Source: Streptomyces sp. NBC_01233 (lineage in GTDB: Bacteria; Actinomycetota; Actinomycetes; Streptomycetales; Streptomycetaceae). Taken from it: a DNA stretch of 64,000 bases. The DNA lies in NCBI RefSeq assembly GCF_035989305.1, contig NZ_CP108514.1:7606501-7670500 (forward strand), written 5' to 3'. The number at the start of each line of letters is the position of its first letter. Position 1 is the first letter of the stretch. Positions 25,947 through 34,541 of the stretch are shown here, piece by piece. The position numbers and the translations under genes were made by a program. The notes below the pieces were generated by a model. The model saw only the letters and a list, made by a program, of their open reading frames with translations, made no database searches and was not told the DNA's origin.

Positions 25947-26348
25947 TCGCCACGTGCGGTTCAACGCCTCCCGGAACTGCTCGACCTCCTCATCGGTCAG
26001 GTCGGCGACCATGCGCCCTTCGAGTCCGCGAGCCGGCTCGGCGTACTCCTCGAGCAGTCGGCGCCCCGCGTCGGCGAGCAGGATGAGGCGCTCACGGCGG
26101 TTGGCGGGGTTGGGTTCGCGATGGATCAGGCCGCGGCTCTCCAGCGCGCGGACCATGTCCGCCATGGACTGGGCGGTGACGAAGGAGTCGCGGGCGAGCT
26201 GCGCGGCGGAAATGCCGTCGTGCCGCTCCAGCACGGTGAGCGCGGTGTACTGCAGCGCCGTGATGCCGGCGGGCTTGAGCAGCTCCTCCAGGCGGGCCCG
26301 CACCGCCAGCTCGGTCCTTTTGACCAGGTAGAGCAGCGAGGTGCTCAC
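25935..26348 (-). CDS. couR: MarR-family regulator, CouR-like (p-coumaroyl-CoA responsive repressor)
   Basis: 137 residues from a GTG at 26348 with GGAGG six bases upstream. MarR winged helix: GITALQYTALTVLERHDGIS, AAQLARDSFVTAQSMADMVR, wing NPANRRERLILLADAGRRLL. Divergent from the SDR-amidohydrolase-CoA ligase-MaoC operon, the arrangement described for couR and the cou genes of Rhodococcus jostii RHA1, where CouR is released from DNA by hydroxycinnamoyl-CoA. Two operator-like dyads lie in the shared intergenic region. The CouR assignment rests on context. Confidence 0.8.
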   Translation of the reverse strand: MSTSLLYLVKRTELAVRARLEELLKPAGITALQYTALTVLERHDGISAAQLARDSFVTAQSMADMVRALESRGLIHREPNPANRRERLILLADAGRRLLEEYAEPARGLEGRMVADLTDEEVEQFREALNRTWRSLA

Positions 26349-26413
26349 GTTCGTCCTCCATGGTGACGGCCGGTCGGGTGCCGCCGGGACGGCGACGCGT
26401 ACCACTCTAGAGC

Positions 26414-26469
26414 ATTGACAGGAATCCTGTTGATTGCCCAGACTGCCGTTCATCAGGATTCCTGTCGAT
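26414..26469. promoter_or_regulatory. Two operator dyads for the MarR/CouR-like regulator
   Basis: Site A is ATTGACAGGAATCCTGTTGA (26414-26433). Site B (26451-26469), read on the other strand, is ATCGACAGGAATCCTGATG. Both centre on CAGGAATCCTG and their centres are 35 bases apart, between the divergent regulator and catabolic operon. Confidence 0.75.
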
Positions 26470-26527
26470 CCCGGCTCGTTGCCGGCGCCTTCGGCATCCC
26501 CTACCTTGCTCACGAAAGGCACCCTCC

Positions 26528-27439
26528 ATGGATCTGCACGGGAAAGTCGCCGTCGTCACCGGCAGCGGGCGCGGCCTCGGGCTGGGATACGCCCAGGCCC
26601 TCGCCGCGGCCGGAGCCGCCGTCGTCGTCAACGACGTCGACCAGAACGCGGTCGACGCCGCCGTCGCCACGATCACGGCCGCGGGAGGCAGGGTGGTCGG
26701 CGTCGTGGCGGCGGTGGGCGACAGTGCGGCGGCCGAGGAACTGGTGGACACGGCGGTGCGGGAGTTCGGGCGCCTGGACGTGCTCGTCACCAACGCCGGC
26801 ATTCTGCGAGACCGCGTGTTGTGGAAGATGACCGACGAAGACTTCGACGACGTCGTCCGCGTGCACCTGCGCGGCACCTTCACCTGCGCCCGCGCGGCCG
26901 CCGTCCGTATGCGGGAGCAGGGCGCCGGCGGCCGGCTCGTCCTCATCTCCTCGCCGGCGGGTCAGCGCGGCAACTTCGGCCAGACCAACTACGCCGCCGC
27001 CAAGGCGGGCGTCGTCTCCATGGCCCGCACCTGGGCCATGGAGCTGGGCCGCGCCGGCATCACCGTCAATGCTGTCGTCCCCGTCGCCGCCACCGAGATG
27101 ACCAAGACCATCCCGGCCTTCGCGCCGGTCATCGAGGAGGCCGAGCGCACGGGCAGCCCCCTGCCCGACTGGCTGCGCAAGGACAAGGGCCTCGGCACCG
27201 TCGAGGATGTCGCCGGCCTGATCACCTTCCTGGCCTCGGACGCCTCCGACGGAGTGACCGGGCAGGCGATCGGCATCGGCGGCGACCGGCTGGCACTGTG
27301 GGCGCACCCCAAGGAGAAGGCGGTCGCCTTCGCCGACGGGGGCTGGAGCGCCGACATGATCGCCGCCCTCTGGCCGGGCGGTGTAGGGGCCGAGGCGGAG
27401 ACCTTTGGCATTCCGGCGCCCCAGGCTCCGGTGGCATGA
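26528..27439 (+). CDS. couN: Short-chain dehydrogenase (CouN-like beta-hydroxyacyl-CoA dehydrogenase)
   Basis: 303 residues. NAD(P) site VVTGSGRGLGLGYA (~9-22), NAG motif in VLVTNAGIL, catalytic Ser in LVLISSPAGQRG and YAAAK (Tyr-x-x-x-Lys) at ~155-159. The C-terminal ~50 residues extend beyond a minimal SDR. In the cou pathway this enzyme oxidises the beta-hydroxyacyl-CoA formed from p-coumaroyl-CoA. First gene of the operon; the amidohydrolase starts one base after its stop. Confidence 0.8.
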   Translation: MDLHGKVAVVTGSGRGLGLGYAQALAAAGAAVVVNDVDQNAVDAAVATITAAGGRVVGVVAAVGDSAAAEELVDTAVREFGRLDVLVTNAGILRDRVLWKMTDEDFDDVVRVHLRGTFTCARAAAVRMREQGAGGRLVLISSPAGQRGNFGQTNYAAAKAGVVSMARTWAMELGRAGITVNAVVPVAATEMTKTIPAFAPVIEEAERTGSPLPDWLRKDKGLGTVEDVAGLITFLASDASDGVTGQAIGIGGDRLALWAHPKEKAVAFADGGWSADMIAALWPGGVGAEAETFGIPAPQAPVA

Positions 27440-27440
27440 G

Positions 27441-28328
27441 ATGGGTGACCTCACGCTCGACCTGGACCGGCTGACGGCCATCGACGTGCACACGCACGCC
27501 GAGGTCTCCAAGGACGGCCACGGGGCGCTGAGTCCCGAACTGTTCGGCGCCTCCGAGAAGTATTTCAAGGCCCACGGCCACCGGCAGCCGACCATCGAGG
27601 AGATGGCCGCCCACTACCGCGAACGGCGCATGGCCGCTGTGGTGTTCACCGTCGACGCCGAACACGCCACGGGGCACCCGCGGATCTCCAACGAGGAGAT
27701 CGCGGAGAGCTGCGCCGCCCATGCGGACGCGCTCATCCCCTTCGCAAGCATCGACCCGCACAAGGGCCGCGCGGGCGCGCGCGAGGCGCGGCGCCTGGTG
27801 GAGGAACATGGCGTCCGCGGCTTCAAGTTCCACCCCAGCATCCAGGCGTTCGCCCCGAACGACCGGATGGCCTATCCGCTGTACGAGGCCATCGAGGAAC
27901 TCGATGTGCCCGCATTGTTCCACACCGGCCAGACCGGCATCGGCGCAGGCGTCCCGGGCGGCGGCGGCATCCGGCTGAAGTACTCGAACCCGATGCTGGT
28001 CGACGACGTAGCCGTCGACTTCCCCGAACTGCGAATCATCCTTGCCCACCCCTCCTTCCCCTGGCAGGACGAGGCCCTGGCGGTGGCCACCCACAAACCG
28101 CACGTGTACATCGACCTGTCCGGCTGGTCCCCGAAGTACTTCCCTCCACAGCTCGTCCGTTATGCCAACACCCTGCTCAAGGACAAGGTCCTCTTCGGCT
28201 CCGACTACCCCGTCATCACCCCCGACCGGTGGCTGGCCGACTTCGAGAAGCTCGACATCAAGCCCGAGGTCCGGCCGAAGATCTTCAAGGAGAACGCGGC
28301 CCGCCTGCTCGGCCTGCTCAGGGACTGA
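27441..28328 (+). CDS. couO: Amidohydrolase-2 family hydrolase (CouO-like)
   Basis: 295 residues from the ATG at 27441 (the longer frame overlaps the SDR gene without a ribosome site). Metal ligands: AIDVHTHAEV near the start, GFKFHPSIQAF, ALFHTGQTG, IILAHPSFPWQDE and LFGSDYPVITPDRW with the final Asp. Matches the ACMSD-like amidohydrolase superfamily. By analogy with RHA1 CouO it would cleave the beta-keto intermediate hydrolytically to the aromatic acid and acetyl-CoA; that reaction is proposed, not shown by sequence. Confidence 0.8.
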   Translation: MGDLTLDLDRLTAIDVHTHAEVSKDGHGALSPELFGASEKYFKAHGHRQPTIEEMAAHYRERRMAAVVFTVDAEHATGHPRISNEEIAESCAAHADALIPFASIDPHKGRAGAREARRLVEEHGVRGFKFHPSIQAFAPNDRMAYPLYEAIEELDVPALFHTGQTGIGAGVPGGGGIRLKYSNPMLVDDVAVDFPELRIILAHPSFPWQDEALAVATHKPHVYIDLSGWSPKYFPPQLVRYANTLLKDKVLFGSDYPVITPDRWLADFEKLDIKPEVRPKIFKENAARLLGLLRD

Positions 28329-28356
28329 AGGAACTGAAGAAACCGAAGGAGTCGCC

Positions 28357-29910
28357 GTGTTGAACCAAGGCATCGGTTCTTGGCCCACGCGCCGGGCCCG
28401 CAAGACCCCGGACCGGGTCGCCCTCGTCCACGAGGACCGCTCCTGGACCTACCGCGAGCTCCACCAGCGCGTCCTGCGCCTCGCACACTCCCTGCGGGAG
28501 CTGGGAGTGGCCCGGGGTGACCGGATCGCGTACCTCGGCCCCAACCACCCCGCCTTCCTGGAGACGCTGTTCGCCGCCGGCCTGCTCGGGGCGGTCTTCG
28601 TCCCGCTCAACACCCGTCTGGCCGCCCCGGAACTGACGTACAACCTGTCCGACTCGGGCAGCGTCGTCCTTGTCCACGCGCCGGAGCAGGCCCGGGCCGC
28701 ACGCGCGGCGGCCGACGAGGCCGCAGTGCGGCACCGGATCGCGCTCGACGGGCCCGACGAGGGGGTCCTCGGCTACGAGGAGTTCCTCGCCGGCGGAGCT
28801 GCCGTGCCCCTGGACGAGAGCGTGGCGCCGCAGGACACCTGCGTGATCATGTACACCTCCGGGACCACGGGCCGCCCCAAGGGCGCCGTCCTCTCCCACC
28901 ACAACATCATCTGGAACAGCGTCAACGTCCTCGTCGACACCGACCTCACCGGCGACGAGGTGACCCTGGTCGTCGCCCCCCTGTTCCACACCGCAGGCCT
29001 CAACATGACCTGCCTGCCCACTCTCCTCAAGGGCGGCCGGGTGGTGCTGCTCGGTGCCTTCGATGCCGAACGCGTACTGGAGACCATCGAGAACCAGCGT
29101 GTGACGTACATGTTCGGCGTCCCCACGATGTACGACGCCATGGCCGCCCGGCCCCGCTGGGCGACGACGGACCTGTCCAGCCTGCGCACCCTCAACTGCG
29201 GCGGCGCACCCGTTCCCGCACGCACCATCGCCACGTACCTCGCCCGCGGCCTCGCCTTCAGCCAGGGCTACGGCATGACCGAGGCGTCTCCCGGAGTCCT
29301 CTTCCTGGACAGGGAGCAGACCTCGGCCAAGGCCGGCTCCGCGGGCGTGCCGCACTTCTTCACCGACATCCGCGTGGTCCTGCCCGACGGCCGGGACGCC
29401 GAACCCGGACAGCGTGGTGAGGTCCTCGTCCAGGGCCCCAACGTCATGACCGGCTACTGGGGCCGGCCGGAGGACACCGAGGCAGCCTTCGCCGCCGGCG
29501 GCGAAGGCCACTGGCTGCGCACCGGCGACGTCGCCCGGACCGACTGCGACGGGTACGCCTACATCGTCGACCGGGTCAAGGACATGTTCGTCTCGGGCGG
29601 CGAGAACGTGTACCCGGCCGAGGTCGAGGATGCGCTCCTCACCCACCCGGCCGTCGCCGAATGCGCGGTCATCGGGGTGCCCGACCCGGTCTGGGGCGAA
29701 GTCGGCCGCGCCGTCGTCATCCTCAGGCCCGGAGCTCGCGCCGACGAGCACGGCATCCTCGGCCACCTGCACGGAAGGCTCGCCAAGTACAAGATCCCCA
29801 AGTCCGTGGTCCTCACGGACACCCTGCCCCGCACGGCCTCCGGAAAGATCATCAAGCCCGCCGTGCGCGACACCCACGCGGGCGGTCCCGCAGACCACCC
29901 CCACCGCTGA
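28357..29910 (+). CDS. couL: Acyl-CoA synthetase (CouL-like hydroxycinnamate:CoA ligase)
   Basis: 517 residues from a GTG at 28357 with GAAGGAG upstream. AMP-forming ligase motifs: P-loop MYTSGTTGRPKGA (~165), SQGYGMTEASPGV (A5), WLRTGDVARTDCDGYAYIVD (A7-A8), SGGENVYPAEVE, and the catalytic Lys in LPRTASGKIIKP near the C-terminus. It should activate p-coumarate or related cinnamates with CoA and ATP, the first step of the cluster and the source of the CouR effector. Substrate inferred from context. Confidence 0.82.
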   Translation: MLNQGIGSWPTRRARKTPDRVALVHEDRSWTYRELHQRVLRLAHSLRELGVARGDRIAYLGPNHPAFLETLFAAGLLGAVFVPLNTRLAAPELTYNLSDSGSVVLVHAPEQARAARAAADEAAVRHRIALDGPDEGVLGYEEFLAGGAAVPLDESVAPQDTCVIMYTSGTTGRPKGAVLSHHNIIWNSVNVLVDTDLTGDEVTLVVAPLFHTAGLNMTCLPTLLKGGRVVLLGAFDAERVLETIENQRVTYMFGVPTMYDAMAARPRWATTDLSSLRTLNCGGAPVPARTIATYLARGLAFSQGYGMTEASPGVLFLDREQTSAKAGSAGVPHFFTDIRVVLPDGRDAEPGQRGEVLVQGPNVMTGYWGRPEDTEAAFAAGGEGHWLRTGDVARTDCDGYAYIVDRVKDMFVSGGENVYPAEVEDALLTHPAVAECAVIGVPDPVWGEVGRAVVILRPGARADEHGILGHLHGRLAKYKIPKSVVLTDTLPRTASGKIIKPAVRDTHAGGPADHPHR

Positions 29911-29964
29911 AGCCCCGCTCGCAGGCCGCACTCAGCGCTGCCTGCGCCACCGAAAGGTCCCTCC

Positions 29965-30423
29965 ATGCCGACCATCGCCAACGGCCTCGACGAACTCAAA
30001 GCCCTCAGCGGAGCCGACCTCGGCCGCACCGAATGGCTCGACATCACCCAGAAGCGGGTGAACACCTTCGCCGACGCCACCGACGACCACCAGTGGATCC
30101 ACACCGACCCAGAGAAGGCGAAGGGCGGCCCCTTCGGCGGCCCCATCGCCCACGGCTACCTCACCCTCTCCCTCATCATTCCGCTCTTCGGTGAGCTGCT
30201 CACCATCACCGGCGTCTCCATGAGCGTCAACTACGGCCTGGACAAGGTCCGTTTCCCCAGCCCCGTCCCGGTCGGCGTGAAGATCCGACTGCACGGCGCC
30301 GTCGGGACTGTGGAGGAGGTCAAGGGCAACGGCGTCCAGATGTCGCTGACGTTCACCGTGGAGGTCGAGGGCAGCGATAAGCCGGCCTGCGTGGCCCACG
30401 CCGTCTACCGCCACTACGCCTGA
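29965..30423 (+). CDS. couM: MaoC-type hydratase (CouM-like)
   Basis: 152 residues with GAAAGG before the ATG. MaoC/hot-dog hydratase motif FADATDDHQWIHTDPEKAKG, then GGPIAHGYLTLSLI, with the Asp-His pair used to add water to enoyl-CoA. In the cou route it hydrates the side-chain double bond of p-coumaroyl-CoA. Last gene of the operon; ~190 bases without a clear gene follow, and the next gene runs the other way. Confidence 0.82.
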   Translation: MPTIANGLDELKALSGADLGRTEWLDITQKRVNTFADATDDHQWIHTDPEKAKGGPFGGPIAHGYLTLSLIIPLFGELLTITGVSMSVNYGLDKVRFPSPVPVGVKIRLHGAVGTVEEVKGNGVQMSLTFTVEVEGSDKPACVAHAVYRHYA

Positions 30424-30613
30424 TCGTCCCAACTCACGCAGGGCCGTTGCCGCGTCCGCCGCCGCACGAGGGAGGCCCTTTCCCGGACCACGGGTGGACC
30501 GCACGCATTCGAGGCCGAGCCCCGGATCGCGCGTGCGGTCCTCGGCACGCCCGTGGGCGAGCAGGACGGGCCCCGGAGCCTGATGCCCAGGCGGAAACCC
30601 CGACCCACCCGGG

Positions 30614-31312
30614 TCAGTAGCCCCGGGCCGCCCGCATGCCCCTTCCGCGGGCGATCCTCGACGCCGCGTCGGAACCGAGAAGGTCGAGGACCTCGCGGGC
30701 GCGGTGCGGCTGGGTGGACGCGGCCAGTACGGCCCCGCTGAACACCGAGCTGATGGCGGCTTCGCCCGGCAGCGGGCCGATGACGACGACGCCCGGCAGG
30801 TCCATGAGCTCGCTGTGCTGTTGAAAGGCCAGGTCGGCTTGGCCGGACGACAGCAGGCTGCCCGCGGGCACCCCCGGCGGGGCTTGGACAAGCCGGTCCC
30901 CGAGCGTGTAGGCGAGATCCAGACGGGTGATCAGGTCGATGAGGGACGTACCGCTGGGGCCTGTGGAGTAGGCGATCCTCTTCGCGGACAGAAGAGCGGC
31001 TCGCAGATCGGATTCCGAGCCGAGTGCCGGAACCGGTGTTCCCTCCGGCACGGCGGCGGCGACCTGGGAGACCCACAGTGGGCGCACCGTACCCCCGAGG
31101 AGGCGCCCTTCCTTCTCCAACGCGGCCAGTGCTCCGTCGGCGAGCACGAGCAGGTCTGCTTCGGCGCCCTCGCGCACCCGCCGTGCGATCTCCACCCCGC
31201 CGGCAGACCCGAAACGCACCGGAATCCCGTGAGCGAGTCGGATGTGTTCGGAAAGCTCGCCCACTATCGGCCGCGTCGCCATCGAGGACAGCCCAGAGAT
31301 CTCTTGGTTCAC
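30614..31312 (-). CDS. ModA-like substrate-binding-fold protein without signal peptide
   Basis: 232 residues from a GTG at 31312 with AAGGAG seven bases upstream. The sequence follows the periplasmic-binding type II fold of molybdate-binding proteins (VRFGSAGGVEIARRVREGAE, ADLLVLADGALAAL, IAYSTGPSGTSLIDLI, GQADLAFQQHSELM, AISSVFSGAVLA). No signal peptide or lipobox and no permease or ATPase nearby, so it is probably cytoplasmic. Divergent from the IclR regulator of the lig operon. Role unknown: ligand sensor, regulator partner, or a recruited enzyme filling a gap in the lig pathway. Confidence 0.75.
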   Translation of the reverse strand: MNQEISGLSSMATRPIVGELSEHIRLAHGIPVRFGSAGGVEIARRVREGAEADLLVLADGALAALEKEGRLLGGTVRPLWVSQVAAAVPEGTPVPALGSESDLRAALLSAKRIAYSTGPSGTSLIDLITRLDLAYTLGDRLVQAPPGVPAGSLLSSGQADLAFQQHSELMDLPGVVVIGPLPGEAAISSVFSGAVLAASTQPHRAREVLDLLGSDAASRIARGRGMRAARGY

Positions 31313-31387
31313 ATTGTCTCCTTGGTGTCCGGCAGATGCTACGGCGCCCGTTCGGGCAGCGGGGCGCCACTCTGCGAGACTGCGCGT

Positions 31388-32155
31388 GTGAGCACAACCC
31401 GGAGCACCGCGGCTGGAAAGGTCCTCAAGGTCCTCTCGGCCTTCGACCGCGAACACCCGTCGCAGACACTGTCGCAGATCGCCCAGCGCACAGGTCTGGC
31501 CTTGAGCACCACGCACCGAGTGGTCGCGGAGCTGGCGGAATGGGGAGCGCTGGAGCGGGACGAGGACGGGTCGTGGCACGTCGGGCTGAGGCTCTGGGAG
31601 ATCACCTCGGGATGCCCCCGTACCCAGATCCTGCGTGACGCGGCCTTGCCGTTCATGCAGGACCTCTACGAGGCGACCCACGAGAACATTCAGCTCGCGG
31701 TGCGCGAGGGCACAGAGCTCGTGTTCGTCGAACGTATCACCGGTCATCGATCGGTGCAGCTGTTGACCGCGGTCGGGACCCGGTTCCCCGTCGGCTCCAC
31801 CGGGATGGGCCGGGTGCTGCTCGCGCACGCACCACGGGACATTCAGGAGGAGGTCCTCGAATCGCCGCTGCGCGCCTGGACCCCGCACACCGTCACCGAC
31901 CCGAAGACGCTGCGCGCGCAACTGGACCGTATCCGCCGCGAGCAGGTCTTCATCAGCGACCGGCAGCTCTCCGAGGACACGGTCGCGGTGGCAGCGCCTG
32001 TACGGATCGGCCGGACCGGGCCTGTCAGCGCCACTTTGGGGATCGTCGTCGCGGCGAGCGGTGCGAGCAATGCGCGCGGGCTGCGCGAGCCCCTTCTGAG
32101 GGCCGTCCACGGGATCTCCGACGAGCTCGGCCGGCGCGCCCACGCGACGGTCTGA
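31388..32155 (+). CDS. IclR-family regulator of the protocatechuate 4,5-cleavage operon
   Basis: 255 residues from a GTG at 31388. IclR winged HTH (AAGKVLKVLSAFDREHPSQT, LSQIAQRTGLALSTTHRVVA) and effector domain (ESTMGRVLL-like GSTGMGRVLLAHAP, EQVFISDRQLSEDTVAVAAP). IclR proteins commonly control aromatic catabolic operons (PobR, PcaR, PcaU). It lies 104 bases before pobA with a 24-bp dyad between, so it likely regulates the pobA-lig operon in response to 4-hydroxybenzoate or protocatechuate; the effector is inferred. Confidence 0.87.
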   Translation: MSTTRSTAAGKVLKVLSAFDREHPSQTLSQIAQRTGLALSTTHRVVAELAEWGALERDEDGSWHVGLRLWEITSGCPRTQILRDAALPFMQDLYEATHENIQLAVREGTELVFVERITGHRSVQLLTAVGTRFPVGSTGMGRVLLAHAPRDIQEEVLESPLRAWTPHTVTDPKTLRAQLDRIRREQVFISDRQLSEDTVAVAAPVRIGRTGPVSATLGIVVAASGASNARGLREPLLRAVHGISDELGRRAHATV

Positions 32156-32214
32156 CCTTCGAACGGACTTCCGCCTGACGGAAACACCGGCGACCGGCGG
32201 CGGCTCCGGGTGCC

Positions 32215-32238
32215 AACGTTCGGGGTGTTCCGAACGTT
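32215..32238. promoter_or_regulatory. Inverted repeat upstream of pobA (probable IclR operator)
   Basis: Perfect 9-bp arms AACGTTCGG and CCGAACGTT separated by 6 bases, ending 21 bases before the pobA start. A good candidate site for the adjacent IclR regulator. Confidence 0.72.
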
Positions 32239-32259
32239 CGCAGTTGCTCAGGAGATGCC

Positions 32260-33471
32260 ATGGCCGACGCCACCGTCGACACCGTTGCCTCGGTTCCCGT
32301 CGCCATCATCGGTGGTGGTCCGGCTGGCTTGATGCTGGCCCACCGGCTCGGGCGAGCGGGGGTCGAGACGATCGTGATCGACACCCGCTCCCGACGCGAG
32401 ATCGAAACGACGCAGCGGGCCGGCATCCTCGAGGCCGACGCAGCCCGGGACCTGGTCGAGACCGGCGTGTCCGACCGGGTCCTGCGGGAGGGTCACGAGC
32501 ACGAGGGCGTCGAGATCCGGGTCGGTGGTCGCCCGCACCGCATCAACTTCAAGGAGCTGGTCGGCCAGTCGGTGTGGCTCTACCCGCAGACCGACGTGTT
32601 CACCGACCTGGCCGACGCCCGGGACCGCGACGGCGGCACGGTCCACTTCGGCGTCAAGGACACCGAGGTCCTCGACATCACGACCGACGCTCCCCGGGTC
32701 CGCTACACGGCGCCCGACGGGTCCCGCCACGAGATCCGGGCGCGGTACGTGGTCGGCGCGGACGGCTCGCGCAGCATGTGCCGCGATCTGGTGCCCGAGG
32801 ACCGCAGGGTGCGCTACGGCAAGGAGTACCCCTTCGCGTGGTTCGGCATCATGGCCGAGGCGCCGACGAGCGCGCCCGAGCTGGTTTACGCCCACTCCGA
32901 GCACGGGTTCGCGCTGATCAGCCAGCGCACCGAGACCGTTCAGCGGATGTACTTCCAGTGCGACCCCGACGAGTCCGTCGACGCCTGGCAGGACGACCGC
33001 ATCTGGGAGACGCTCCAGGTCCGGGTGGCCGGTCAGGACGGCTTCCGTCTCCATGAGGGGCCGATCCTCGAGAAGACGGTGCTGCGGTTCCGCTCGTTCG
33101 TGCAGGAGCCGATGCGCTGGGGCTCGATGGTGCTCGCGGGCGACGCCGCACACACGGTGCCGCCGACCGGCGCCCGCGGGCTCAACCTCGCACTGCACGA
33201 CGTGAAGGTGCTCGCCCCTGTCCTGGTGCGAGCACTCGGCAGCGCGGGCGAGGCCGTGCTGGACGACTACCAGCCGCGCGCCCTGCAGCGGGTCTGGCGG
33301 GCGCAGAACTTCTCCTACTGGATGACCCAGCTGCTGCACACCGCGCCCGGCGGCGCTCCGTTCGACCTGCGGCGCCAGCTCGGCGAGCTCGACAACGTGG
33401 TGGGCATCCGCGCCGGGCGCGCCTACCTCGCCGAGCAATACACCGGCTGGCCCGCCGGCTCCCACGGCTGA
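32260..33471 (+). CDS. pobA: 4-hydroxybenzoate 3-monooxygenase
   Basis: 403 residues, near the usual ~390 for PobA. FAD Rossmann motif VAIIGGGPAGLMLAHRLGRA, PobA-type RAGILEADA, DG motif YVVGADGSRSMCR, and GDAAHTVPPTGARGLNLALH near the C-terminus. It hydroxylates 4-hydroxybenzoate to protocatechuate with NAD(P)H and O2 in the cytoplasm. It links the product of the cou-type cluster to the ring-cleavage genes that follow. AGGAG lies 7 bases before the ATG. Confidence 0.92.
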   Translation: MADATVDTVASVPVAIIGGGPAGLMLAHRLGRAGVETIVIDTRSRREIETTQRAGILEADAARDLVETGVSDRVLREGHEHEGVEIRVGGRPHRINFKELVGQSVWLYPQTDVFTDLADARDRDGGTVHFGVKDTEVLDITTDAPRVRYTAPDGSRHEIRARYVVGADGSRSMCRDLVPEDRRVRYGKEYPFAWFGIMAEAPTSAPELVYAHSEHGFALISQRTETVQRMYFQCDPDESVDAWQDDRIWETLQVRVAGQDGFRLHEGPILEKTVLRFRSFVQEPMRWGSMVLAGDAAHTVPPTGARGLNLALHDVKVLAPVLVRALGSAGEAVLDDYQPRALQRVWRAQNFSYWMTQLLHTAPGGAPFDLRRQLGELDNVVGIRAGRAYLAEQYTGWPAGSHG

Positions 33472-33497
33472 CCCCGACGGCCAGCAGGAGAGAACAC

Positions 33498-34523
33498 ATG
33501 ATCATCGACTGTCACGGTCACTTCACCACCGCGCCCCCGCGGTTGGCACAGTGGCGGGACCGCCAGGTGGCCGCGATCGGCGCCGCCGGGCACGCGCCCG
33601 ATCCGGACGACCTGGTCATCACCGACGACGACCTGCGTCACGCGATCGAGAGCAACCAGCTGCGGCTCATGGACGAACGCGGCAGCGACCTGACGATCTT
33701 CTCCCCGCGCGCCAGCTTCATGGCCCACCACATCGGCGACTTCGAGGTCTCCTCGGTGTGGGCGCGGATCTGCAACGACCTGATCCACCGGGTCTGCACG
33801 CTCTACCCCGACCGCTTCGCCATGGGCGCGATGCTGCCGCAGTCACCGGGCGTCGAACCCGCGACCTGCCTGCCCGAACTGCGCCGTGCGGTCGAGGAGC
33901 TCGGCGCGGTGACGGTCAACCTCAACCCCGACCCGTCGGGTGGCAAATGGACCGCGCCGGCGCTGACCGACCGCAGCTGGTACCCGCTCTACGAGGCGAT
34001 GGCCGAGTACGACATACCCGCCATGATCCACGTCAGTACGTCGTGCAACCCGGCCTTCCACACCACCGGCGCCCACTACCTCAACGCCGACACCACGGCG
34101 TTCATGCAGCTGGTCCAGGGAGACCTGTTCGCCGACTTCCCGACGCTGCGGTTCGTGATCCCGCACGGCGGCGGCGCGGTGCCCTACCACTGGGGCCGCT
34201 TCCGCGGCCTGGCGATGGCGCTGGGCAGGCCGGACCCCGAGACGCTGCTGGACAACGTCTTCTTCGACACCTGCGTCTACCACCAGCCCGGCATCGACCT
34301 GCTCATGCAGGTGGTACCCAGCCGGTCCGTCCTGTTCGCCAGCGAGATGATCGGCGCGGTCCGCGACATCGACCCGAGCACCGGTCACCACTTCGACGAC
34401 ACGAAGCGGTACGTCGAGGCCACCGCGCACCTCTCCGACGAGGAACGCGCCGCCGTCTACAGCGGCAACGCCCTGCGCGTGTACCCCCGCCTCGCCGCTC
34501 GCCTCGCCGCGGCCGGCCACTGA
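33498..34523 (+). CDS. ligJ: 4-oxalomesaconate hydratase (LigJ)
   Basis: 341 residues, the normal LigJ length. Amidohydrolase-fold metal motif MIIDCHGHFTTAP at the N-terminus, then SFMAHHIGDFEVS, MIHVSTSCNP, FVIPHGGGAVPYHWGRFRGL and LFASEMIGAVRDIDP. LigJ adds water to the oxalomesaconate tautomer to give 4-carboxy-4-hydroxy-2-oxoadipate. The gene sits between pobA and the aldolase, each with its own GGAG site. The family also holds decarboxylases, but length, motifs and context favour LigJ. Confidence 0.87.
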   Translation: MIIDCHGHFTTAPPRLAQWRDRQVAAIGAAGHAPDPDDLVITDDDLRHAIESNQLRLMDERGSDLTIFSPRASFMAHHIGDFEVSSVWARICNDLIHRVCTLYPDRFAMGAMLPQSPGVEPATCLPELRRAVEELGAVTVNLNPDPSGGKWTAPALTDRSWYPLYEAMAEYDIPAMIHVSTSCNPAFHTTGAHYLNADTTAFMQLVQGDLFADFPTLRFVIPHGGGAVPYHWGRFRGLAMALGRPDPETLLDNVFFDTCVYHQPGIDLLMQVVPSRSVLFASEMIGAVRDIDPSTGHHFDDTKRYVEATAHLSDEERAAVYSGNALRVYPRLAARLAAAGH

Positions 34524-34541
34524 AACCCAGGAGAAGAACGC

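Noticed and set aside
26528..30423. Fatty-acid beta-oxidation operon
   Set aside because: SDR, MaoC and ligase alone would allow it, but the amidohydrolase, the divergent MarR gene and the adjacent pobA-lig operon fit hydroxycinnamate catabolism better. Kept as the main alternative.
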